This document shows positions 31,277 through 39,070 of a stretch of 64,000 nucleotides of DNA, in pieces. Position 1 is the first letter of the stretch. The number at the start of each line of letters is the position of its first letter. Both the position numbers and the translations under genes were made by a program. The DNA comes from Planctomycetota bacterium (GTDB lineage: Bacteria; Planctomycetota; UBA1135; GCA-002686595), in contig DUCM01000020.1 in the NCBI GenBank assembly GCA_012959785.1, forward strand, positions 1-64,000, written 5' to 3'. The notes under the pieces were generated by a model. The model saw nothing but the letters and a program-made list of their open reading frames with translations, was not told the DNA's origin and ran no database searches.

Positions 31277-31858
31277 TCAAGGGTCGCCAGGGCCAAGCCA
31301 ACGGGCTGCGACCGGGGCCTGGTAGTTCTCCAGGCGTTCCAGGAGGGCAGGCACCCGGGCTTCCACAAGCCACAGCTCGCGCATACGAGGAGGAATGAAG
31401 CCCTCCTCGTGAGAACGGTCGAGCATGGCCAGGAGAGGATCGAAAAAGCCCTCGAGGTTCAAGAGACCCACCGGCTTGGTGTGGTAGCCGAGTTGTGCCC
31501 AGGTGATCGTCTCGAAGACCTCATCCAGGGTTCCGTGGCCGCCGGGCAGGGCCACGAATCCGTCGGAGAGGTTGTGCATCAACTGCTTGCGCTCGTGCAT
31601 GCTCTCCACCACCCGCAGATCATCGAGGCCCGTGTGGGCCACCTCGAGATCGCAGAGCGCCCGGGGGATAACCCCGATCACATCGCCACCGGCGGCCAAC
31701 GCGGCATCAGCCGCGACCCCCATCAAACCCACACGCCCACCGCCAAAGACCAAGCCCTGGCCACGAGAGGCCAGGGCGCGTCCGAATTCCGCCGCAGCCT
31801 CGTTGAAGATCGGCGAGCGGCCGGAACTCGCGCCGCAAAAGAGGCAGATTCGTCGCAT
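31277..31858 (-). CDS. LOG-family nucleoside 5'-monophosphate phosphoribohydrolase
   Basis: The 193-residue protein of the TIGR00730 family (cytokinin-activating LOG enzymes and bacterial relatives) has a Rossmann-like start (RRICLFCGASSGRSPIFNEA), GGGRVGLMG and the hallmark PGGHGTLDEVFE. These enzymes release the base from AMP or related nucleotides. The gene is the last on the minus strand of the rplM-to-ECF block and faces ppdK. Confidence 0.9.
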   Translation of the reverse strand: MRRICLFCGASSGRSPIFNEAAAEFGRALASRGQGLVFGGGRVGLMGVAADAALAAGGDVIGVIPRALCDLEVAHTGLDDLRVVESMHERKQLMHNLSDGFVALPGGHGTLDEVFETITWAQLGYHTKPVGLLNLEGFFDPLLAMLDRSHEEGFIPPRMRELWLVEARVPALLERLENYQAPVAARWLGPGDP

Positions 31859-31925
31859 AAGAAAGCGGGGCAGGGACTCGGGGTTGCAGGGACTCTGGCG
31901 TTCCAGGACAAAAAGTCCAGGGCAC

Positions 31926-32852
31926 TCAGGAGCCTTCGCCCGAGATGCTGCGCGAGCGTAGGTACTGCACGGTGGATTGCCGCAGGGATTCCAGGAAAGG
32001 CGTCAGGCTGTCTTCCTCGGCGCGTTCCAGGTCGTCGAGGTTGGCGGCGCACCAGGGGCACTTCATCTCTTCGAGATGGAACTTGACGAATTCCTCGGGG
32101 GCACCTTTGAGGTCACCCGCGAGGTGCCGCGTAAGCCAATAGCGCGCCGGGCAGGAGACCCGCCCCAGGCGCCAGGTCACGGCCACATCGAAGTCGAAGT
32201 GGCTCTTCTCCTCCTCGCTTACCGCAGCCAGGGCGGCCAGGATCTCTCCCGAGGCATCGCTCGCCTCGGCGAGGTGCCGCAATCGCTTGAGGGCCCGAAA
32301 CTTGACCCCCGCCACGGCGGTCTCGTCGCGCAGACCAAAACGCTGCCAGGTGTCGCGGTTGCGCCAGCCGCCGGAGAACAGGGCCTCGATCACCTGTAGG
32401 CGCACAAACTCGCCCTGCTGCCAGGTCTCCTGGACCCACTGACGCAGGACGCCCACCAGCAGCTCGCGACCGCGGTCGGCGGCATCGGCAGTTTGCACGA
32501 TGCCCGAAGGCGTGGTGCCCTCGAAGAGGAGCTGGTCCACCGCCAGAGGGGCGTCCCGGGAATCAGCCTCCTGCCCCTGGCCCACCACGCGCCGGCGACG
32601 CAGGAAATCGATCGTGCGGTTGCGGCAGATACCGAAGAGGTACTGCTCGAAACTGTAGACCGCATCAAAGTTATCGATGCCGCGCAACGCCCCGAGGAAA
32701 GTCTCCTGAACGATGTCCTCGCGAGCCTGAGCATCGGGAACGCGACGGGCTGCGTAGGCCAGCAGCCGACCACAGAAGGTGCTCTCGACTCGCAGCCACT
32801 CGTCGTTGTTGAGAGCTTGCAGCCGGGCTATGTCGGGAGCCCAGTCACTCAC
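31926..32852 (-). CDS. ECF-type RNA polymerase sigma factor with C-terminal zinc-finger tail
   Basis: The 308-residue protein starts with GTG. Sigma region 2 (about 25-95) includes ARREVPDAQ-type helix residues (AREDIVQETFLGALRGIDNF, then FGICRNRTIDFLRRRR). Region 4 (about 150-200, RLQVIEALFSGGWRNRDTWQ, then RALKRLRHL) follows. The last 90 residues are extra: PARYWLTRHLAGDL and a zinc-finger-like His259, Cys265, Cys268 (HLEEMKCPWC), reminiscent of an anti-sigma zinc domain fused to the sigma factor. It is a candidate for regulation by redox or metal, in cis. Confidence 0.85.
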   Translation of the reverse strand: MSDWAPDIARLQALNNDEWLRVESTFCGRLLAYAARRVPDAQAREDIVQETFLGALRGIDNFDAVYSFEQYLFGICRNRTIDFLRRRRVVGQGQEADSRDAPLAVDQLLFEGTTPSGIVQTADAADRGRELLVGVLRQWVQETWQQGEFVRLQVIEALFSGGWRNRDTWQRFGLRDETAVAGVKFRALKRLRHLAEASDASGEILAALAAVSEEEKSHFDFDVAVTWRLGRVSCPARYWLTRHLAGDLKGAPEEFVKFHLEEMKCPWCAANLDDLERAEEDSLTPFLESLRQSTVQYLRSRSISGEGS

Positions 32853-32894
32853 AAGAGCCCCCCCGGGACCCCGCGGCGCAGCTGCCCCGAGCGC

Positions 32895-33824
32895 CTAGCG
32901 ACAGGCCACGCCACCGCCATCGGAAGTCGCCGTCTGGAAGGCTTCGCGGGCCCGGCTGTAGAGATCCTCGCGGCGCTTCACATCGGGGTGCGGGCAGGAG
33001 GAGATGCCCACCGAGATCACCAGGGGATCTCCCACGAGATCGCACAGGGAAATATCTTGGGCGGCCTGGCCCACGCGCAAAGCCATCACTTCGGCCCCAT
33101 CGGGACCGGTGCGCGGCAGCAGGAACAGGAACGAGCTCTCGTCGAAACGGCCGAGCACATCGGTGTCCCGCGAAGCTTCGAGGATGATCCCCGCTAGCTG
33201 ACGCAGGACTTCGGGCGAACACTGGCCTTCAAAGCCCAGCATCACGCAAGCCAGGGACTCGCTCCAGCGCACGGCGCGTTTGAACTCCTCGTCAAGCTTG
33301 TAGTTGAGGAAGGCAAAGTTGAACAGGCTGGTGTCGGGATCGGTCAGAGCGCTGACCAAGCTCTTGTCCGGGGTGCCGTCGGCGATGCTCACCAAGAGAC
33401 TCTCGGGCAACAGGGCCTCGATTTCGTCCCCGCGGGAGTCGCTGGGGATCTCGGACAGCTGGCCGCCGACGCAATCCAATGCCGTGCGCAGCTTGCTGGT
33501 GGTGAGCGGTGAATGCAGCACGCCGGTGGCGCCGCAGAAGCGCGCGATACCCTCGCTGAGGGAATTGTCGTGCTGGCAGATGACCCAGGTGCGACAGCGT
33601 GTCTTGCCAGTCAAGGCCCGGCAGAGCTCGTAGACATTTTCGCCACGCAGGTACTTGTCGATCAGGATCACATCGCCCGCCACGGGGGCGCGATCCAGGA
33701 GGGCCTCGATGGAATCGAGCCCCTCGACCTCCCAGCCTTCCAGGCTCGCGGCAGCGGCACTGGCTTGACTTAGAAGAGTTGCGTCGGTCGTGATCACTCG
33801 GATCGTGCGCAGTCCATCACCCAT
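32895..33824 (-). CDS. degenerate receiver plus GGDEF-like protein
   Basis: The product has 309 residues from the ATG at 33824, chosen because AAGGAAA lies about 6 bases upstream. Residues about 7-125 look like a response-regulator receiver (VILIDKYLRGENVYELCRAL, candidate Asp56), but the conserved C-terminal Lys is replaced (VLHSPLTTSK). Residues about 160-305 look like a GGDEF diguanylate cyclase fold (NFAFLNYKLDEEFKRAVRW), with GRFDESSF in place of GGDEF, so cyclase activity is unlikely. It may be a binding or signalling adaptor. It lies 42 bases upstream of the ECF sigma gene. Confidence 0.75.
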   Translation of the reverse strand: MGDGLRTIRVITTDATLLSQASAAAASLEGWEVEGLDSIEALLDRAPVAGDVILIDKYLRGENVYELCRALTGKTRCRTWVICQHDNSLSEGIARFCGATGVLHSPLTTSKLRTALDCVGGQLSEIPSDSRGDEIEALLPESLLVSIADGTPDKSLVSALTDPDTSLFNFAFLNYKLDEEFKRAVRWSESLACVMLGFEGQCSPEVLRQLAGIILEASRDTDVLGRFDESSFLFLLPRTGPDGAEVMALRVGQAAQDISLCDLVGDPLVISVGISSCPHPDVKRREDLYSRAREAFQTATSDGGGVACR

Positions 33825-33983
33825 TTTAGTTTCCTTGGAGTCAGTCAATGCTCGTGGGTCTTTCGTCAGTGCGCCTCGGCGCATGCGCCCCAAAAGGGAC
33901 TCTGGTTACTGTAGCACATGGTGCTCCAGGGACCAGGATCGGAAGGGCATTGGGAACCAGCCCCAAATGGTCGGCCAGATGGC

Positions 33984-34736
33984 TCAAGAGAGCTCTTCCA
34001 GCCATTCGTCGGGAATGTCGTAGTTGGCGTAGACATTCTGGACATCCTCGTTTTCCTCGAGGGCTTCGAGCAGCTTGAGGATCTTCCGGGCATCGTCCAG
34101 GCTTTCGATTTTGGTCGTGGTCTGGGCCACATAACCCGTCTCGCCGGAGAGCATTTTGACCCCAGCTCCATCAAGAGTCAACTTGGCATCGAGGAAGTCT
34201 GTGGCCTCGGCGAAGATCGTGGAGAGACCGTCGTCCACCTCGACATCGTCCGCGCCGGCCTCGAGGGCCAGTTCCATCATCTGCTCCTCGTCGCGCTCGC
34301 CATTCTCCACCACGAAGATCGAGCGGAAGTCGAACATGAAGGCCACCGAGCCCGGCGAGCCCAAGTTGCCGCCGCGCTTCTCGAAGGTGTGCTTGATCTC
34401 CGGGGCGGTGCGTTTGCGGTTGTCCGTCAGGCAAACCACCATCACCGCCACGCCGCAGGGGCCGTAGCCCTCGTAGATCAATTCCTCGAATTCGACCCCG
34501 TCACCGAGTTCACCAGAGCCCTTCTTGACCGCGCGCTCGATCGAGTCCTTGGTCATGTTGGCCGCTTTGGCCTTTTCGATCGCCAGACGCAGCTTGGGAT
34601 TGGCGTCGATGTCGCCGCCGCCCTGGCGCGCTGCCGACATGATGATCTTGGCCAGCTTGCTGAAGAGCTTGCCGCGCTTGGCGTCCACCGCATTCTTGCG
34701 GTGCTTGATGTTCGCTGAGTGTGAGTGACCAGCCAT
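33984..34736 (-). CDS. yebC: YebC/PmpR family DNA-binding translation or transcription regulator
   Basis: The 250-residue protein begins MAGHSHSANIKHRKNAVDAK, the strongly conserved family start, so the ATG at 34736 is secure. RGKLFSKLAKIIMSAAR and IYEGYGPCGVAVMVVCLTDN are further family blocks. Members act in translation at difficult sequences or as DNA-binding regulators. It follows rpsI by 49 bases, in the same orientation. Confidence 0.95.
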   Translation of the reverse strand: MAGHSHSANIKHRKNAVDAKRGKLFSKLAKIIMSAARQGGGDIDANPKLRLAIEKAKAANMTKDSIERAVKKGSGELGDGVEFEELIYEGYGPCGVAVMVVCLTDNRKRTAPEIKHTFEKRGGNLGSPGSVAFMFDFRSIFVVENGERDEEQMMELALEAGADDVEVDDGLSTIFAEATDFLDAKLTLDGAGVKMLSGETGYVAQTTTKIESLDDARKILKLLEALEENEDVQNVYANYDIPDEWLEELS

Positions 34737-34785
34737 GAGTAGCGGGGCGCCCCCATGGGCCAGGAGCGAGCTCGCGAAACAGCGT

Positions 34786-35184
34786 TTAGCGTTTGGAGAA
34801 CTGGAAGCCTCGGCGCGCACCGCGGCGACCGTACTTCTTGCGTTCCTTCATGCGACTGTCGCGGGTCAGAAGACCCTCTTCGCGCAGGATCAGATCGTGA
34901 GCTGGGTTGATGCTGTTGAGCGCCCGGGCGAGGCCCATGCGCACAGCATCGGACTGGCCTGTGATGCCACCGCCATTGACATTGCAGAAGACATCGTAGG
35001 TGCCCTCGGACTCGGTGGCGAGCAGGGGCGCCTTGGCGCGGGTTTGGCCTTGCTCGGTGACGAAAAACTCATCGAGGGGCTTGCCGTTGACGAGGAAAGC
35101 GCCAGCGCCGGGCTTGATGCGAACGCGGGCCACGGAAGACTTGCGTCGTCCCAGACCCCAGGTGTACGGGTTGTTGACGGCCAT
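34786..35184 (-). CDS. rpsI: 30S ribosomal protein S9
   Basis: The 132-residue protein has the S9 core (GLGRRKSSVARVRIKPGAGA, GQSDAVRMGLARAL) and the conserved basic end KKYGRRGARRGFQFSKR, whose C-terminal KR reaches the P-site tRNA. It follows rplM with a 2-base gap, the classic rplM-rpsI pair. Confidence 0.98.
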   Translation of the reverse strand: MAVNNPYTWGLGRRKSSVARVRIKPGAGAFLVNGKPLDEFFVTEQGQTRAKAPLLATESEGTYDVFCNVNGGGITGQSDAVRMGLARALNSINPAHDLILREEGLLTRDSRMKERKKYGRRGARRGFQFSKR

Positions 35185-35186
35185 GT

Positions 35187-35618
35187 TTAGAGGGTTTCGA
35201 CCAGGGTGGGCTGTTGAGCCGAGTGCGGATGCTCGCCTGCGGGATAGACTTTGAGGTGACTCAGCATGGTGCGGCCGAGTTTGTTCTTGGGCAACATACG
35301 ACGCACGGCCAGGGTGATGATGTCGTTGGGGCGGCGTCCGCGCATGTCGGCGCTGGTGAGTTCCCGGCGACCACCGGGGTAGCCGGTGTAGTACTGGTAG
35401 ACCTTGGCGTCTTGCTTTGTTCCGGTCATGCGCGCCAGGGCAGAGTTGATCACCACCACATGGGTAGCGCCGTGCTCGCTGGGCGTGTAGGTCGGGCGGT
35501 CCTTGCCAATCAGCGCGGTGGCCACTCGCGCGGCGAGGCGGCCGAGATTGTGCTGCGATGCGTCAAACAGGAGCCAGCGCTCCTCGACATCGGTCGCTTT
35601 CTTGTGGGTGGTGCGCAT
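35187..35618 (-). CDS. rplM: 50S ribosomal protein L13
   Basis: The 143-residue protein has the family motifs RWLLFDASQHNLGRLAARVA, GATHVVVINSA, and RRMLPKNKLGRTMLSHLKVY. It binds 23S rRNA early in assembly of the large subunit. It is the first gene of the rplM-rpsI pair. Confidence 0.98.
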   Translation of the reverse strand: MRTTHKKATDVEERWLLFDASQHNLGRLAARVATALIGKDRPTYTPSEHGATHVVVINSALARMTGTKQDAKVYQYYTGYPGGRRELTSADMRGRRPNDIITLAVRRMLPKNKLGRTMLSHLKVYPAGEHPHSAQQPTLVETL

Positions 35619-35973
35619 CGGGTTAGCGTGCCTTGAGGCGGGTGGTGGACGGTTGGAATCTGCGGGGGAGTCAAGCAGCCGTGCCTTTGGGGCACGACAC
35701 CCCCGCCGACGACCCTCGCCCGGGGGCCTCTGGCAAAGAAAGAGGTCTGGCGGGAGCCATCAAACTGGAGTCACGCACCAAGGCAGGAGCGACCTCCGAC
35801 GGCCTGCCCCAACGATCTGCGGGCGAAGATGCTAGCCCGGACGGCGCGGCCCATCAACGGCTTTCCGGGGCTTTCCCCTGGCCCTAGCCCGCGCAGGGTC
35901 TGGCTAAAGGCAAAAAATGGGCTGAGCGGAGGGCTTGCGGGCGATTTGGACCCCGCCGTTCACCCCAAAGGAC
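35619..35973. other. intergenic stretch ahead of rplM, 355 bases
   Basis: No coding frame looks real. On the minus strand a GTGCC/GGCAC hairpin with a TTTG loop lies about 70 bases upstream of rplM, followed by TTGACT, which may be a -35 box or a leader structure. Their role is not shown. Confidence 0.4.
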
Positions 35974-36963
35974 CTACTCCCCCACCAGGCGCACCCAGCG
36001 GGTGTGACCCCGGGCCCGGGAACGCCCCACCAAGGCTTCGACGCCCTGGGGCAGGCCTGCGGCCAGCCAACCGGGCAGGCTTTCTTGGGCGTCCGCGGGG
36101 ATGTTGGGCCGCGGCTCGCCTCGCAACCAGGGACCCCGAGCCAGCCAGGGCGAGGGCCCTTCGCGCAGCCAGATCTGGTCAAAGTCCGTCAAATTATTGC
36201 TGGCCAGGTCGAGCCCCGGCGCCGTGGCCAATTCTCGGAAGCTGAAGATCCGTGCCCGCCGGCCGCAGGCCCGCCAGCGCGGCTGGCCCTCGACATCGAA
36301 AACCTCCAGGTGAAAGTCCGCGGGCCGCGGCAGGCTGCGCAGCCACAGGCCCCGGGCTGGTTCCATGTCGAGCCAGTCGCGGGCGCCACGCACTTCGATC
36401 CAGCGCCCGCTCGCTGCGTCGCCTTCGAGCACCTCAGCCGCCACCCGGGCTGAGAAGGGCGCGGGCAACCAGAACATTCCCGCGCAAGCCACGCTGCCCA
36501 AACAGAGGGCCAGATTCGGCCGCCGCCGCAGGGCCAGGATGCAGAGCCCCGCCGCCGCGAGCCAGGTCCAGCGCGGAATGGCGGGGCGCGGACGGTCGAC
36601 TTCGAGGGCCGGCAGGGAACGGGCACGCAAGGCAGGCGGCAGGGCCGTCCAGGGCTCTGGCGCCGAAACCGTCTCCAACGCTCGGGCGCACTCGGGCCCA
36701 ACATCGCTGGTGAGAGCGTGCTCGGAGGCCCGGCTATAGATTTCCACCGGCACCAGGACGCGCCGCGACTCTCCCGCGGCGAGCTGTAGGCGCAGGGAGG
36801 TCAGGGAACGGCCAGCGTCCACCAGAACCTCACCCACGGGTCCCTCGAGCAAGTACTCCACGGTGCCCAGGGAGTCCTGGCCGTGGGCCGCTGGCAGACT
36901 GCCCATCGAAACCGCGAGCAGGCAGGCGAGCCTCCCGGCAGAAACTGCGGCGCTATTCTTCAT
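35974..36963 (-). CDS. exported hypothetical protein with internal membrane segment
   Basis: The 329-residue protein has a signal peptide (MKNSAAVSAGRLACLLAVSM to about residue 28), an N-terminal beta-rich domain, hydrophobic segments at about 130-170 (WTWLAAAGLCILAL, LALCLGSVACAGMFWLPAP) and a C-terminal soluble domain with several Trp-rich strands. No family is recognised. Its start overlaps the upstream gene by 11 bases, so it is coupled to it. Confidence 0.65.
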   Translation of the reverse strand: MKNSAAVSAGRLACLLAVSMGSLPAAHGQDSLGTVEYLLEGPVGEVLVDAGRSLTSLRLQLAAGESRRVLVPVEIYSRASEHALTSDVGPECARALETVSAPEPWTALPPALRARSLPALEVDRPRPAIPRWTWLAAAGLCILALRRRPNLALCLGSVACAGMFWLPAPFSARVAAEVLEGDAASGRWIEVRGARDWLDMEPARGLWLRSLPRPADFHLEVFDVEGQPRWRACGRRARIFSFRELATAPGLDLASNNLTDFDQIWLREGPSPWLARGPWLRGEPRPNIPADAQESLPGWLAAGLPQGVEALVGRSRARGHTRWVRLVGE

Positions 36964-37594
36964 GAGCGCTGCTCCCGCGACGCGCGCCCGCGGCGAGGGT
37001 CACCGCCACGAGGGTCAGCCCGGCGCTGAGGAGCGCGGGGCTCATGATTTCCGCGCCGTGCGGCGCGAAGGCTGCGGCGCGCAAACTGAGGGCGCCCAGG
37101 GGCGAGAGGCGAGCCAGGGTCTCGGCGAAGGAACCCGCCGTGAGGGCGCCGCGGGAAGCCCACTCCAGGGCCGCCGCCAGGGTCGGCGCGGCAAGGCACA
37201 GAACCAGCCAAAGCGGTCCATACCAGGCGAGATCCGCCCGCGCCGCGCGCCGTGCACCCTCGCCCCAGGCGATGCAAAGCAAGAGGCCCAAGAGCCCCGT
37301 GGCGCGCAGGATCGCCGGTTCCAGTCCGGCGCGCCCGTCGCACCAAGCCACGAGTCCCACCACCGGCAAGGCCAGGGCCAGACCGACCTTCCAGTCCCCA
37401 AGGTCCTCGGGCCGCGAGCCTCCCCGGGGCAAGCCCATGACCAGCAACCAGGGCAACCAGGCGAGGGCCGTGCGGTTGACGCCCTCGAGGCTGGCGTCGA
37501 GAGTCGCCGAGGGTAGGGCCAGGATCAGGGACGAAAACCAGGCCAGGAAGCAGGCCGAAAAGAAGAGGACTCGGCCCCCGCACGCGTCCTTCAC
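36953..37594 (-). CDS. polytopic membrane protein
   Basis: The product has 213 residues from the GTG at 37594, supported by its GTGA overlap with the FtsQ-like gene. Hydrophobic segments recur (VLFFSACFLAWFSSLILALP, ALAWLPWLLVMGLP, VGLALALPVVGLVAW, WYGPLWLVLCLAAPTLAAAL, LLSAGLTLVAVTLAAG), giving about five membrane passes. No family is recognised. Confidence 0.65.
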   Translation of the reverse strand: MKDACGGRVLFFSACFLAWFSSLILALPSATLDASLEGVNRTALAWLPWLLVMGLPRGGSRPEDLGDWKVGLALALPVVGLVAWCDGRAGLEPAILRATGLLGLLLCIAWGEGARRAARADLAWYGPLWLVLCLAAPTLAAALEWASRGALTAGSFAETLARLSPLGALSLRAAAFAPHGAEIMSPALLSAGLTLVAVTLAAGARRGSSAHEE

Positions 37595-38412
37595 CGCGGC
37601 CTCAAGGTCGCCGTGTCCCAACGCACATCAACAAGATCCCAATCGGTGGCTTCGGGGCCTTCCAGGTAACCCAAAGCGGCCATCACATGGGCCCACTTTT
37701 GGGCTTCGGGAAGTTCGCCCGGCGCCATGCTGCGGGGCACCCGGCCCCACAAGACCAGGCGCCGCTGTTCGAGTTTCAAACGCGTGCCCGCTTCGCTGAC
37801 GCTGGCGAGGTGCGCGGAGCCGGCGTCGATCAGGAGGCGACCGACTCGACCGATCTCCTCGCGGCTCAGGTGTTCGCGCATGGAGACCGCCACCGAAAGG
37901 GCGTTCTGGTGCCGCGCTTCTTGCAACACATCACCGGCGAGGGCCAGGTCGAAGGCGCCGTCGCCCGGTCCCAGGACCGGCAGCAGCCCCAGGCCAAAGT
38001 CCGGCGGCGCTGACCAGTAGCCCGGCAGCAAGGTGCCATCGGCGGCCACGGGGATGTAGTCCGAACCGCTCTGCACGCAGGCCACGGGCTCGCGCAAGCG
38101 CACTTCTACCTGCAAACCATCGGGCCAGATAACGCGCACTTCACCCACCTCGGAAACACACGCAAGGTCGCCGAGGACCGCTCGCAACTCGTCTTGTGCT
38201 CCGCCGTCGAGGGTCGTGAGTTTGCCCAGGGCGCAGAGGCGCGCCGCCACCAGGGAGCTCCACTCCGGAGGGCAACCAGTGGTGCCCCCGGGCGCATCGA
38301 GGGCTACACGGGCGGCGTCGATGCTGTGAAAACCACGCACCTCGGCCGAGTGCCCAAGTTCGCGGGCGGCGAAGGTGCAGAGGCACAGGCAGAGAATCGC
38401 GATCAACCCCAC
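37591..38412 (-). CDS. FtsQ/DivIB-like single-pass protein (tentative)
   Basis: The 273-residue protein has an N-terminal membrane segment (LIAILCLCLCTFAA) and an extracytoplasmic region. Residues about 92-135 (VRVIWPDGLQVEVRLREPVA, then YIPVAADGTLLPGYW) resemble the FtsQ beta domain, where a strand with REPVA is followed by a 'D-x-G-x-L' turn. The POTRA-like part would be residues 30-90. FtsQ links divisome components at the septum. The gene is not in a dcw cluster here, so this is an inference from local similarity only. Confidence 0.5.
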   Translation of the reverse strand: MGLIAILCLCLCTFAARELGHSAEVRGFHSIDAARVALDAPGGTTGCPPEWSSLVAARLCALGKLTTLDGGAQDELRAVLGDLACVSEVGEVRVIWPDGLQVEVRLREPVACVQSGSDYIPVAADGTLLPGYWSAPPDFGLGLLPVLGPGDGAFDLALAGDVLQEARHQNALSVAVSMREHLSREEIGRVGRLLIDAGSAHLASVSEAGTRLKLEQRRLVLWGRVPRSMAPGELPEAQKWAHVMAALGYLEGPEATDWDLVDVRWDTATLRPR

Positions 38413-38496
38413 GGGCGCTGCGCCGCGCCTTGCGGAGTGCCCGGCGGAGTGCCTTGGCAGAGCTTGGGCTAGGGTCTCCAGGGGAAGGCCAGGGAT

Positions 38497-38787
38497 TCAG
38501 CTGGGGGTGACCGAACGCACCGAGGGAGCGGCGGCGCCGCGGGGCATGCTGACCGAACGGCCGCTGCTCACATCCTCGATGAAGAGGTCGAGGGTCGACT
38601 GGATTTCCGTCACCGACTCGCGCGAGAGGGTGATGGACTTGGCGCTGGGCTGGGAATGCAGTTCGTGGCCCAAGAGGCGTGAGATCAGTTTGAGGCTGGC
38701 GAGTTGACGCTGCGATCCAGCGCCGGAGCGCTGTTTGGTCGAGGGGTCCATCATGATTGACTCTGGAGGTGTTGAGCGGGATGCCAT
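38497..38787 (-). CDS. small hypothetical protein
   Basis: The product has 96 residues from the ATG at 38787, or 85 from the ATG at 38754 (MMDPSTKQRSG). It is predicted to be helical, with RQLASLKLISRLLGHELHSQ followed by SITLSRESVTEIQSTLDLFI, and has a Ser/Pro-rich end. It is on the same strand as the FtsQ-like gene and starts 283 bases from the divergent helicase gene. No family is recognised. Confidence 0.5.
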   Translation of the reverse strand: MASRSTPPESIMMDPSTKQRSGAGSQRQLASLKLISRLLGHELHSQPSAKSITLSRESVTEIQSTLDLFIEDVSSGRSVSMPRGAAAPSVRSVTPS

Positions 38788-39070
38788 CGCGGGCGCCGCC
38801 GGGAAGTTGTGATAAAGGTAAGCTGGTGCTTGTGAGCAGGATTCGAGCAAGAGACGCCTCGGGCCCGCGCGGGGTACCCTTCTCGCTTGCCGAGACTCGC
38901 GTGCGCAGAAAGATGCAGAGAAACAAATGCAGCGCCACGCCTTGCGGGCGGGGCACTTCCTCGTGGGGCACTTCCTCGTGGGGGTCGAAGACTGTTAGAT
39001 ACACCCTTCGGCGCGCCGTCTCAAGCGCGCGCATTCCCCCCCTCCCCCAAGAATCGCACCCGGGCCCTCC

